DNA of 20,498 bases from Pelargonium nanum (taxonomy: Eukaryota > Streptophyta > Magnoliopsida > Geraniales > Geraniaceae). A model generated the notes under the pieces. That model was not told where the DNA came from. It saw nothing but the letters and a program-made list of their open reading frames with translations, and did not search any database. Numbering within the stretch: the first letter of the stretch is position 1; every line of letters starts with the position of its first letter. The translations under genes and the position numbers were made by a program. Below, one piece after another: positions 9,932-19,221 of this stretch. The DNA is taken from the NCBI GenBank assembly GCA_036897485.1, contig JAYMTF010001947.1:1-20498 (forward strand). Direction: 5' to 3'.

Positions 9932-10156
9932 ATGACACCGTTTCGGGAGAGAGAGAGAGATCGAGAGAACTCAGCAAATGACGTTGTGGAGTATGTAGGT
10001 CTGCAACGATCATTTAATGACTCAAATGAGAAGGCACGACTGCTCAAAGAAAAGGATGGAAAAGTTGTTGGTCTCATTCGGGAATCTCAGATAGAGAAAA
10101 AAGGAGCAGATCCCAACGCAGTCGGTGGTCCAAATAAATGCCAACACAATATATGA
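9932..10156 (+). CDS. Unrecognised 74-codon ORF or exon fragment
   Basis: An ATG-initiated frame encodes a highly charged peptide. It starts with an Arg/Glu run made by a GA microsatellite, then continues with FNDSNEKARLLKEKDGK and a Gly/Asn/Pro-rich tail before the stop. The middle 30 residues would form a strongly charged helix, perhaps coiled coil. The composition after the microsatellite looks more protein-like than the other short frames, so it could be a small gene, a terminal exon or a relic. I do not recognise a family, and no second exon was found. Confidence 0.2.
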   Translation: MTPFRERERDRENSANDVVEYVGLQRSFNDSNEKARLLKEKDGKVVGLIRESQIEKKGADPNAVGGPNKCQHNI

Positions 10157-10159
10157 TAT

Positions 10160-11000
10160 ATGGCATTGAAGTAAGAGAAAGGGAGGTTCTTAGCTTTTCG
10201 TTTTTATTTATAAATCTGCACTGTATATGTGTAATGAACCATCAACGTTAATTGGAAACGCCATGGATAACTGTTGTGTTATTTTTTTTGTTTTGTTGTG
10301 AAGAGCATTCTATAGTTTTTGTTCTTCCATTGGTTTCATCATCACTACCGACTCAACTCATTTGATCCACTTGTAGACATTTTATTATCATCTCCGTCTT
10401 TATTACTTGCTAGTTTGTGAGAATATGCTTACTACGAGTATATTGATTCTTTTCATGTTTTTCTACTTAAATCGTATTTTAGTACTTATATTAGTTTTAT
10501 AGTTTGTTTTCACTCCCTTAGTGGAGGTTGCGGTATGTCCTCTCTTGTTGGAAGTTTTGTTTTATCTTTTCTTATTAGAAGTTGCTTAGCAGTAGTATCA
10601 GACGCGTTTCAAGTAATAAAAATCGTAAAGATCGAGAGGATGAAAAGAATGACTTCGGTTTGAAAAGCGTTTTAGATTGAAAATGACTTGGAAATGGACA
10701 TGTGTCTCTTTTCTTAATACTGACTTGGTATGTGTGCTCTTCTTGAAGCTATGAACCAAACCCATTGTACTTGGTATGTGTGCTCTTCTCCAAGTAATAT
10801 TTACATCAAGAATAAAGGTAGTAACTTAGTCCAATTCCATGTTGTTTGTAGCTGAGTCATGTTTTAGAGCACTTAATTTCCTCATGATAAATGCTTGAAC
10901 AACTCAAATATTTTTCAAGAATTTGATATATACAATGCATACAATACATGATATTTCAGTGCAAAAAAGTGGTGAAAAGAGAAGTTTTAGTGCTATGAAG
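10160..11000. other. Intergenic, 3' side of the LecRK gene
   Basis: AT-rich spacer with no open frame worth calling. It contains a 21-bp direct repeat (ACTTGGTATGTGTGC core) at 10723-10743 and 10769-10789, period 46 bp. The part next to 11003 should include the LecRK 3' UTR. Confidence 0.5.
10723..10789. repeat. Short direct repeat, 21 bp, period 46 bp
   Basis: Two identical 21-bp copies with the core GGTATGTGTGCTCTTCT lie at 10723-10743 and 10769-10789. Likely a small replication-slippage duplication in non-coding DNA. Confidence 0.75.
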
Positions 11001-11002
11001 TG

Positions 11003-13048
11003 TTAAAGGAAAACTATATTGTTGGAATGCTGATTTTGGCTTAAACCTTCTTCAGAGTGAGTGTCATAATAGAACATTGGAACTGAAACACCATATGGTT
11101 TCATCAGAGGAACAAAATAAGTAGCTATTGGCATTCTTGCTGGAAGAATAGGCAATGTAGCTTCAAGATTTAGCACAGAAATGGCTTGCCTTATTGAAGG
11201 TCTCAAATTCGAGTCTGGATGAGCACACCAGAGCCCAACAATCACCAACCTCTCCATTTGTTGCTCATCAAAGCTTCCAAAAAGCTTTGGATCAACTGCT
11301 TCTTGAAGCTTCCCTCGCCCGTAAAGCTCCCATACCCATTCCACCATCATTTCTTGATCTTCATCTTCTTGGAAGCTCATGGCTCTCCTACCACTAGCAA
11401 TTTCCAAAACAACAACACCAAAGCTGTACACATCTGTTTTCTTGCTGCACTTGCCTGTTGTTGCACATTCAGGAGCCAAATAGCCCAAAGTCCCAGCCAA
11501 AACTGTGTTTTGTGACCCTTTTGAGTGATCAACAAGCCTAGCTAGCCCGAAATCGCCTAGTTTGGCATTGAAGCTTGAGTCCAACATGATGTTGCTTGGC
11601 TTCACATCTCTATGCACCACACATTGCTCACATTCCTCATGAAGATACAGCAATGCTGAGGCCAAGCCCTGTGTGATTTTGTACCTTGTGTCCCAAGTTA
11701 ACAAGCTCCTCTCTTTGAAAAGATGTGAATCTAAGCTTCCATTGGGCATGAACTCATAAACAAGCATGAGCTCACTCTTCTTGTGACACCAACCAATGAG
11801 TTGCACCAAGTTTCTATGCCTCAGTCTACTGATGATCTTCACTTCTGATGCATACTCCTTGATTCCTTGCCTTGACCAGCTTGAGACCTTCTTGACAGCA
11901 ACACTAGAAGAGCCCAAGTCATGACCTCTCAACAAACCTTTATAGACAAAACCAAACCCTCCTTGTCCCAACTTGAGCTCAGCATTGAAGTTACTTGTGG
12001 CTGCAACCAATTCGTCATACGAAAACTTCTTCGGTCCGGTACCCTTCAAAAACTCACCATTCATGTACTCATCAAGCACACCATCAACATCATCATCTTC
12101 TTGGTTTCTCTTCTTGAAGAACAAAAACCATATCAAACCAAAACCACAAACCAAAATGAACATGCCAATAGCTAATCCCACAACTAGCCCTATAATGGGT
12201 AGGCTTGGCTTGATCCACCTAGAGGGATTGTGGGAAGAGAAAGCAACTTCTAAATCACTAGAACAAAATCTCCATGAATAGATGGTGTGTAGTGCAAATC
12301 TAAATCCTGTTGCTCCTGAGAAGCCAATAGTCACCCATTCTGGCAGATGCTCCCTCAAATCAACAATGTACCAAATTGATTGATTCAAAAAATTTAATGG
12401 GTATGGGTTCCCAGGAAATGACTCATTGAGAAATTCATAACTTGTATAAAACACACTCAAGTTAAATGAGCTAGAATTATAGGCAATCCAAGCTTCATTT
12501 ACACTCCCATTTTCAACCATGTTGTTCCAAATTTTTGCTTTAACAGAACACATAGAGTTGATGTCAATACCTACATGGTTCACAATAATATCCCAAGGAT
12601 TCATGTGGATATCAAACTCCACAGCAACAAATGGATCTTGTGATGAATTCAAGAGGTGGAAGTCACTAGCAAGACCAAGCCCTCCACCTATGGTGGCATT
12701 GCTAGGAATCTTGGAACCTGCAGGTGCAAGAAAGAGAGCTAGTCCATCTCCATAAAATGAACTGTTCAATGAATCAATGGAAAATGAGAAATGGGTAGTG
12801 AAGTCTGTCAACTTTCCTGAGGACTTGTCCCATAGGTGAAATGGTTTCGAATACGTGGCACGACCAATGCTAGCAGTCATTGGTTTGTCTCTTGCATTCA
12901 TGGTCAGCTGGATGGAATCTGCTCCCGGGTATGCTGATCTTTCGTAGATTATGTTATCGTTATTTGGATCGAAATTGGGGAAGTTGAAGGAAAAGCTTTT
13001 TGCCAGGGGAAAGCTAGTTATCAGAAGCAAGAACATAGTAATGTCCAT
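11003..13048 (-). CDS. L-type lectin-domain receptor kinase (LecRK, clade IX-like)
   Basis: One uninterrupted exon encodes 681 residues. The ATG at 13048 is used: the open frame extends seven codons further only through a TTG, and the neighbouring relic keeps an ATG at the matching place. Order: signal peptide (about 1-18); legume-lectin ectodomain (about 19-272) with metal-site residues E144, D146, N150, D153 and H158 and many N-glycosylation sites; transmembrane helix (about 283-312) followed by KKR; then a Ser/Thr kinase. Kinase landmarks are complete: glycine loop 361-366, K386, E402, HRD 479-481 with K483 and N486, DFG 499-501 and APE 525-527. It is therefore an RD kinase expected to be active. 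LecRKs sit in the plasma membrane and sense extracellular cues in immunity and wall-membrane contact. The clade is inferred from the KFSYDELVAAT juxtamembrane and the WVWELYG segment. Confidence 0.93.
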   Translation of the reverse strand: MDITMFLLLITSFPLAKSFSFNFPNFDPNNDNIIYERSAYPGADSIQLTMNARDKPMTASIGRATYSKPFHLWDKSSGKLTDFTTHFSFSIDSLNSSFYGDGLALFLAPAGSKIPSNATIGGGLGLASDFHLLNSSQDPFVAVEFDIHMNPWDIIVNHVGIDINSMCSVKAKIWNNMVENGSVNEAWIAYNSSSFNLSVFYTSYEFLNESFPGNPYPLNFLNQSIWYIVDLREHLPEWVTIGFSGATGFRFALHTIYSWRFCSSDLEVAFSSHNPSRWIKPSLPIIGLVVGLAIGMFILVCGFGLIWFLFFKKRNQEDDDVDGVLDEYMNGEFLKGTGPKKFSYDELVAATSNFNAELKLGQGGFGFVYKGLLRGHDLGSSSVAVKKVSSWSRQGIKEYASEVKIISRLRHRNLVQLIGWCHKKSELMLVYEFMPNGSLDSHLFKERSLLTWDTRYKITQGLASALLYLHEECEQCVVHRDVKPSNIMLDSSFNAKLGDFGLARLVDHSKGSQNTVLAGTLGYLAPECATTGKCSKKTDVYSFGVVVLEIASGRRAMSFQEDEDQEMMVEWVWELYGRGKLQEAVDPKLFGSFDEQQMERLVIVGLWCAHPDSNLRPSIRQAISVLNLEATLPILPARMPIATYFVPLMKPYGVSVPMFYYDTHSEEGLSQNQHSNNIVFL

Positions 13049-13195
13049 GGTGAGACTAATGAGGAACAAAACAATGAGTACTTTTGGTAATTTAAGGACA
13101 TGAAAGTTTCTCTATTTGCTAGCTTGTTTGAGAATACAAGATTCTCATAAAAATGGGATGGTAATTGCTATGCAAATTGTAGAGTTTTGATAGTT
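13025..13195 (-). repeat. Inverted-duplication arm, LecRK start and promoter
   Basis: Read on the minus strand, this stretch runs from GCAATTACCATCC through TTGTATTCTCAAACAAGC and GAGAAACTTT to the LecRK ATG and first codons. The same ordered blocks occur on the plus strand at 13565-13728. By eye the arms match well, with small indels. The arms therefore include about 120 bp of 5' flank plus the signal-peptide start. Confidence 0.8.
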
Positions 13196-13199
13196 TTTT

Positions 13200-13560
13200 T
13201 GTCATTATTTGCCTTTGGTTATTGCTAGCTACAAGCATATGTGCTTAAGTTTTGAGGTGTAAAGATGTAGTTTTCAAGGTTGGTGTTTTATTTTTGTTAA
13301 TTATATGTTTTATGTCACTTTCTTGCAATTGGAAACAATGATCTATAAACCCCTTATAAATATTCCAACACATGTTGTTAAGTGTATTTTAATATTTTAT
13401 AACCCATCTATATGCAACAAAAGCACAAAATAAAACGTGTATTTGGTCACATATTGATTTCATTCCTTAAAAACTACATTTTTGCATCATTTAATATTTT
13501 CCTAATTTCATATATGGTTGTTGTTTTCTAAAAGGCAGAGAATGATACTTAGTAGGAATT
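13200..13560. other. Spacer between the LecRK inverted arms
   Basis: AT-rich, with no open frame of note. It separates the intact LecRK from the head-to-head relic and should contain promoter sequence for the minus-strand gene. No clear TATA box was assigned. Confidence 0.4.
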
Positions 13561-13564
13561 AAGA

Positions 13565-13870
13565 AAACTCTGAAATATGCATTGCAATTACCATCCGGTT
13601 GACTAGGAATATTCTTGTATTCTCAAACAAGCAATAACTAGGAGAAACTTTTATTTTAAAAAATTACAAAAACTTGTGTTTTATCTTCATCAATCTCTCA
13701 ATGAACATTAGTGTGTTCTTGCTTCTATTCATTTTGTTTTTGTTGTATTGGTCTGATTTGGTTTCAAATCCAAGGAGATAAATCAAGAAGATGGTGATGT
13801 ATTTGATGAGTTTTTAAAAGGTACAAGATCATAATTTTTCATATGATGATCTAGTTACAGCCACAAGCAT
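13565..13870 (+). pseudogene. Lectin-less LecRK relic, head to head with intact gene
   Basis: The 5' flank (13565-13700) matches the intact LecRK's upstream region in inverted orientation. An ATG at 13701 then gives MNISVFLLL, aligning with MDITMFLLL of the intact gene. The next bases align not with the lectin domain but with the transmembrane helix (an FILFLLYWSDLV-like run), followed at 13780 by NQEDGDVFDEFLKGT and, after a one-base shift, FSYDDLVTATS, matching the intact juxtamembrane up to about 13868. The frame hits a stop after 26 codons. No kinase domain follows. So a duplicated copy lost about 800 bp of lectin sequence and everything past the kinase boundary. It cannot make a receptor; a small signal-anchor peptide is conceivable but unsupported. 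Confidence 0.8.
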
Positions 13871-13874
13871 GATT

Positions 13875-14380
13875 ATTGTATCAGTGACAAAAATTGTGAA
13901 TCAAGAAGAGATTTTGTGAATGATGCATATCACATTAGAGGATACAAACACAGTAACAAAACAAAATTGCGCGCAAAAAGTTAATAATTTATTAATTTAA
14001 ATCGGACCATAACAATATATATGATATAAAACTGAGAATTTGAAGACCAACTCATTCATACAAGTTTGACAAATAAACATATGACTTAACTAATTCATGG
14101 GTCACTCGATTCGTGGACCGACTCACAAAATCGACACTACCAAACTAAGTCACAGTAACTAAAACATATTGAATAAACTGAAATCATCCTGGGTTAGTCA
14201 TTTATTTATGTACTTACTTTTAGTCAACAAAATAACGTTGACTCATCAAATGAATTAACTAATTAAGATTAAAACTCTCATAAATCCGAAAATATAGGCC
14301 AAACTCAATTTCAGGTACTATACAACAAAACCTACTGATCGTCCCCTACACCTCCAGATCGGACGGCTCAAATTCAACCA
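13875..14380. other. Intergenic, upstream of HSP70
   Basis: AT-rich, no open frame of note. Some GACTCA/TGACT-type motifs occur around 14090-14240, but they are too short to interpret. The right end passes into the HSP70 promoter. Confidence 0.4.
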
Positions 14381-14383
14381 TTC

Positions 14384-14396
14384 GAAACTTCCAGAA
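14384..14396 (+). promoter_or_regulatory. Heat-shock element upstream of HSP70
   Basis: GAA-n2-TTC-n2-GAA, a perfect three-unit heat-shock element, lies at 14384-14396 and is flanked by further TTC/GAA half sites (14381-14383, 14397-14402). It sits 17 bp upstream of the TATA box, which is typical of heat-inducible plant promoters bound by HSF trimers. Confidence 0.8.
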
Positions 14397-14412
14397 TTCG
14401 AAACCCGAACAG

Positions 14413-14420
14413 TATATATA
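14413..14420 (+). promoter_or_regulatory. TATA box of HSP70
   Basis: TATATATA about 92 bp before the ATG predicts a start site near 14445-14450 and a 5' UTR of about 60-65 nt. It follows directly on the heat-shock element. Confidence 0.7.
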
Positions 14421-14511
14421 ACCTCCATCTTCCATCTTCACTCTTCAGTCTTCACAGAATTGTAGAAAACGACCGTCCCGTCTGCAAGTACCGAAATAGT
14501 TGAACCAATCA

Positions 14512-17299
14512 ATGGCCGGAAAAGGAGAAGGACCGGCGATCGGCATCGATCTCGGAACCACCTACTCATGCGTCGGAGTGTGGCAGCACGACCGTGTCGA
14601 GATCATCGCCAACGATCAGGGAAACCGTACGACGCCGTCGTATGTTGCCTTCACTGACACTGAACGCTTGATCGGCGATGCTGCTAAGAACCAGGTCGCC
14701 ATGAACCCCATCAACACCGTGTTCGGTAAGGTTTCTGATCATTTTCTCTCTCGCTAATTTTATGTGTGCATTGGTGTATACTGTGAATCGACTGCTGTCG
14801 CATGGATTGTATAGAATATGATAGCTGGATTTGGCATTTTGTGTGGTGATTTAGTTTTGCATGAATTTCATGGAAAACGATTTTTGATTCATTCATGTGT
14901 CAATTTGCTGTTGGTTTGTCTTATTTTGTGTTTCCTGTATGATTTTTTTTATCTAATATATTTTGTTTGGCCAGTACGCATGATTGTTTTGTTTAGTTTA
15001 TATCGTTTGCTTTGGTTTTGTGTTAGCTTATTATAAAAGCTGTTTTACTGTTTGTTATAGTTATTTTAATGAAATGCAGACATAAAATCTATGGCAGTCA
15101 ATGGATTTATGGCTATATGTGATGTCTACTGAGTCATTTCAAATTTGAAAGTCTATTACCTAAGATCAACTTTAAGGATTTAACTATAGTCATTTTATTA
15201 GACTTTCCTTTCATTTTTTTTTAAATTGCTTGGACAGAGTTTTGTATGAGAAAAATTGCTTGGTTTCTAGTGTTGTATGAAATAGGATTTTGTTTCCTTG
15301 CACTTGATGGGTTTTATGAGTCACATCAGGATCACAGTTTGGGTGTTTGTTTGAAGTCTAGTTACTCAATTTTGAATACAAAATTTATTTCAAAACATAA
15401 CATGTTTCCTTTTGGTGCCAGTGCATTTAGTGATGTTTCTTATCAGTTCAAATTGCTAGACTTTATACAGATGTTACTAGCTTCGAATTTGTGGAACAAA
15501 GTTATATCTGTTCCTAGCCTTTTGATTTCTTGACTGTATTAACGCATCTAATTGAATTTTCAGATGCAAAGCGATTGATTGGAAGGAGGTACAGTGATGC
15601 CTCTGTTCAGGGTGACATCAAACACTGGTCTTTCAAAGTTGTTGCAGGTTCTGGTGACAAACCCATGATTGTTGTTGACTACAAGGGTGAGGAGAAGCAG
15701 TTTGCTGCTGAGGAAATTTCTTCCATGGTCCTTGTAAAGATGAAGGAGATTGCTGAAACTTATCTTGGCTCAACCGTGAAGAATGCGGTTGTCACTGTCC
15801 CTGCCTATTTCAATGACTCGCAGCGCCAAGCTACCAAGGATGCTGGAGTCATTGCTGGTCTCAATGTTATGCGAATCATCAACGAGCCAACTGCTGCAGC
15901 CATTGCTTATGGTCTTGACAAGAAGGCAAGCAGTGTTGGTGAGAAGAATGTGTTGATTTTTGATCTTGGTGGTGGTACTTTTGATGTGTCCCTCTTGACC
16001 ATTGAGGAGGGTATTTTTGAGGTCAAGGCCACTGCTGGGGACACCCATTTGGGCGGCGAGGACTTTGATAACAGAATGGTGAACCATTTTACGCAGGAGT
16101 TCAAGAGGAAGCACAAGAAGGATATTACAGGAAACCCCCGAGCCTTGAGGAGGCTGAGGACCGCTTGTGAGAGGGCAAAGAGAACCCTCTCGTCCACTGC
16201 TCAGACTACAATTGAAATCGATTCGTTGTTTGAGGGTATTGATTACTATACCACCATAACCCGAGCCAGGTTCGAGGAGCTAAACATGGATCTTTTCAGG
16301 AAGTGTATGGAGCCTGTGGAGAAGTGTTTGAGGGATGCTAAGATGGATAAGAGCACAGTTCATGATGTCGTGCTCGTTGGTGGCTCGACTCGTATCCCCA
16401 AAGTTCAGCAATTGCTGCAAGACTTCTTTAACGGGAAGGAGCTCTGCAAGAGCATTAACCCGGACGAGGCTGTAGCCTATGGTGCTGCGGTGCAGGCCGC
16501 GATCTTGAGCGGGGAGGGCAATGAGAAGGTGCAAGATCTGTTGCTCTTGGATGTCACTCCATTGTCTCTTGGTTTAGAAACTGCAGGTGGTGTCATGACT
16601 GTTCTGATACCAAGAAACACCACCATTCCAACCAAGAAAGAGCAAGTGTTCTCAACATACTCGGATAATCAGCCCGGTGTCTTGATTCAAGTTTACGAGG
16701 GTGAGAGAACACGAACGAGAGACAACAACTTGCTGGGCAAATTCGAGCTCTCCGGGATCCCTCCAGCTCCCAGGGGAGTTCCTCAGATCACAGTTTGTTT
16801 TGACATTGATGCTAATGGAATCTTGAATGTGTCCGCGGAGGACAAGACTACTGGCCAGAAGAACAAGATCACAATCACCAACGACAAGGGGAGATTGTCG
16901 AAGGAAGAAATCGAATCGATGGTGCAGGAAGCTGAGAAGTACAAGGCTGAGGATGAGGATCACAAGAAGAGAGTTGAGGCCAAGAACGCGCTAGAGAACT
17001 ACGCGTACAACATGAGGAACACGATTAAAGACGAGAAGATTGGGTCCAAGCTTGGTGCAGGAGACAAGAAGAAGATTGATGATGCTGTGGAGCAGACCAT
17101 ACAGTGGCTTGACAGCAACCAGCTTGCAGAGTCAGATGAGTTTGAGGACAAAATGAAGGAGCTAGAGAGTCTTTGCAACCCAATAATTGCTAAGATGTAT
17201 CAGGGTGATGGAGCTGCAGATGGCATGGCCCCTGGTGCTCACACTTCAGGTGGAGCAAGTGCTGGTGGTGCTGGGCCTAAGATTGAGGAGGTTGACTGA
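14512..17299 (+). CDS. HSP70: Cytosolic heat shock protein 70 (HSC70/HSP70-1 type)
   Basis: Two exons, 14512-14725 and 15564-17299, join at Asp72 (intron GTAAGG...TTTTCAG, 838 bp) to give 649 residues. An intron near this codon is common in plant cytosolic HSP70s. The start is the first ATG after the TATA box and gives [19 protein letters not shown]. All three HSP70 signatures are present: IDLGTTYS (12-19), [14 protein letters not shown] (203-216) and [15 protein letters not shown] (340-354). The substrate-binding domain, helical lid, Gly-rich tail and terminal EEVD (646-649) follow, and EEVD without an organelle targeting peptide places it in the cytosol/nucleus. It is an ATP-driven chaperone working with J-proteins, and EEVD docks TPR co-chaperones such as HOP and CHIP. 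A strong heat-shock element suggests heat induction. A second convergent copy begins its 3' end 1.9 kb downstream. Confidence 0.97.
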
Positions 17300-17870
17300 G
17301 AAGGTAGTGTTTTTTACCTTTTTTGATGTTGCTGTTTTTGAGTCTTGTTCTTGTGTTTGAAGAATTGTTTTCATGTACTCTCTGGTTCTTTTTAGCTTAC
17401 AGTTTCTAGTCTGGTAGATCAATTTGTTTCTGAAATATTGTGTCTCTTCTCTGATTGTAGCAAGTAAAAAATAATCTGTTTGCTGCTTTTTATATCCTCA
17501 AAAGTTCATTTGTTAGTTTTTTCCATCATGAACAGCATAAATTACTCCATCTACTATCCGTTAAACTATCTGAAAATTGAAATATCTTAAACACGTGTTG
17601 CACACATGACTAATTATTATTATTATTTTAATATACCTGTGTTATGCGGTTATGCCCTCGGTATAATCTATGGTCTCCTTCACTTTTGAATTGCAAAACT
17701 GGCAATCAGATTGTTCGCTTAGTGACGGCGGGTACTCAATTGAATTTAAAATTGAAATGTAGGTACTAACTCTGGTACAATTATAAATTGGGTACCAAAT
17801 TGAATTTTTAGCCCAAGTTTGGGTACCATTTTTGCCTTTAACCCTAAGAATTTTACTGTCATGCTTTTAC
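17300..17870. other. HSP70 3' flank and spacer
   Basis: The first 150-200 bp are T-rich and probably the HSP70 3' UTR. Farther on, 17720-17832 repeats GGTAC several times with CAATTGAATT/AAATTGAATT, an imperfect low-order repeat that may be a piece of an old transposable element. I could not assign a family. No open frame is supported. Confidence 0.45.
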
Positions 17871-17877
17871 AAGAACA

Positions 17878-18243
17878 TCAGCTGTAGCATTCAGTTGACC
17901 AACAGGGATGATTAGAGGAGGCACAGGACAACTCAGAAAACACGTATGGAGATTCAATGTAATCAACTAACTCCACAACCACAAGTCTCCCTATTGCCTT
18001 GGACCACCTCTCAACATCATCCTAATAACAAAACAGTGGGAACATTTTAACAAGAAACATAACACAATGGGTGTATGGAAGACTGTCATCTTGCTATTAT
18101 AAGAATCTCAAAACTCCGAGAGGAAGTGTTAAAAGGAGTTCAGTACATGATTTGTATCAGCTTCTTCCAGCAATTAATTACATTCTGCAAAAACTTGAAT
18201 AATGGAGGTGGTGATGACCTTATAATTCTACTGAACTCTGCAT
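17878..18243 (-). CDS. Two candidate exons of an unrecognised gene, 5' part not found
   Basis: Exon A spans 18243-18182 and exon B 18021-17878, ending in a stop. Exon A follows a good acceptor (pyrimidine-rich, ending CCTCAG) and reads AEFSRIIRSSPPPLFKFLQN. A GTAATT donor and a TTATTAG acceptor join it in phase 0 to DDVERWSKAIGRLVVVELVD and a further 27 residues, including SPYVF and several Cys. The joined 67-residue stretch looks more protein-like than surrounding frames: amphipathic, few low-complexity runs. I do not recognise the family. No convincing upstream exon was found between 18244 and 19200, where the convergent HSP70 3' UTR must also lie. It may be the 3' end of a small gene or a relic, or chance. 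Confidence 0.3.
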
Positions 18244-18249
18244 CTGAGG

Positions 18250-19215
18250 ATGAGTAAGCAAGAGGGTGAAAAATGGAGTCTCCACCATGAAAAGCAAATC
18301 ACTCAAGTTCGCTCCACCGTTAACTTTACATATACGAACCAGCACCCAGATCATGAACCTTTTGGCAACAACTTAATCGGAAAAAAAAAATGCCATAATC
18401 TTGTCTTTTACAAAATGCCCCCATGACACCCAACTGCTAATAAAGCTATCCAAAAAGCTCTATTTTCTTGAAAAATCACATTGTCATGAAATTCTATTTT
18501 TGCATATTGTTAATGTATCTCACGTTGAAGAATGTGAAATCTGTCACAACATGATACACATGACGGGTCCTCCATCAGCTTAAGCTTTGGTTTGGAGTCA
18601 AGTTTAACACATATAATCTAACCACAAACTGTTAAACCCACAAAAACTAGACCACATCAATTGGAAACTCGCAACCTTTCACCTAAAACATATGTCCATA
18701 GAGTATTTTTACTTAAAACCTTGAGACAGAGCAGAGAATAGGCAACAAAATATTGCAATTCAAGTGATAAATGATTTAATTGCTTGAAATGGATGTATTA
18801 TTAAACAATCTTGTAGGTACTATATTAGTTAATGTACTAAAATGTCCTTGACAGAGGTTCACTATGAATATGACAATGTCAATTTAGGGACTTTATATCA
18901 ACTGGCTTCAATACAGATAATATGAGATGCTCAAAGCAGCAGCTTTTGAGGCCAGACTCAATTTAGTTAGTGTATGACCTAGATCTTAAAATAAAATATG
19001 GAAAGAGTTAGAATAGTAGAAGATCAAAATGAAAAGCTTGATTCCCTTATGATGAGAGAGAAATGTTTGTTTACCATTAAGATCTTTTATACTTATTACT
19101 CAAATATTGAGCCTACAAAATGAAACTGTTCAAACAAGGAATTAGAGGAAGGAATTGACATGAAAACAATATTGAATATCCTAAAGAAGAATTCATACCT
19201 AAAACAAAAACACTT
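18250..19215. other. Spacer, 3' flank of second HSP70
   Basis: AT-rich. The minus strand near 18275-18370 has an open stretch (VNGGANLSDLLFMVE and neighbours) preceded by a T-rich tract that might be another exon of the candidate gene next to it, but it does not join in frame convincingly. The right end should hold the 3' UTR of the minus-strand HSP70. Confidence 0.35.
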
Positions 19216-19221
19216 CAAAAT

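Noticed and set aside
14818-15533. Open frames inside the HSP70 intron
   Set aside because: Hydrophobic low-complexity translations of T-rich intron sequence. The splice sites on both sides give a perfect HSP70 join.
17720-17832. GGTAC-rich repeat as a possible transposon terminus
   Set aside because: The units are short and irregular, with no terminal inverted repeat or target-site duplication visible, so no element family could be named.
18401-18583. Plus-strand ORF (60 codons) with CEICHNMIH, faintly zinc-finger-like
   Set aside because: Only one CxxC pair and no second metal half-site or family context.
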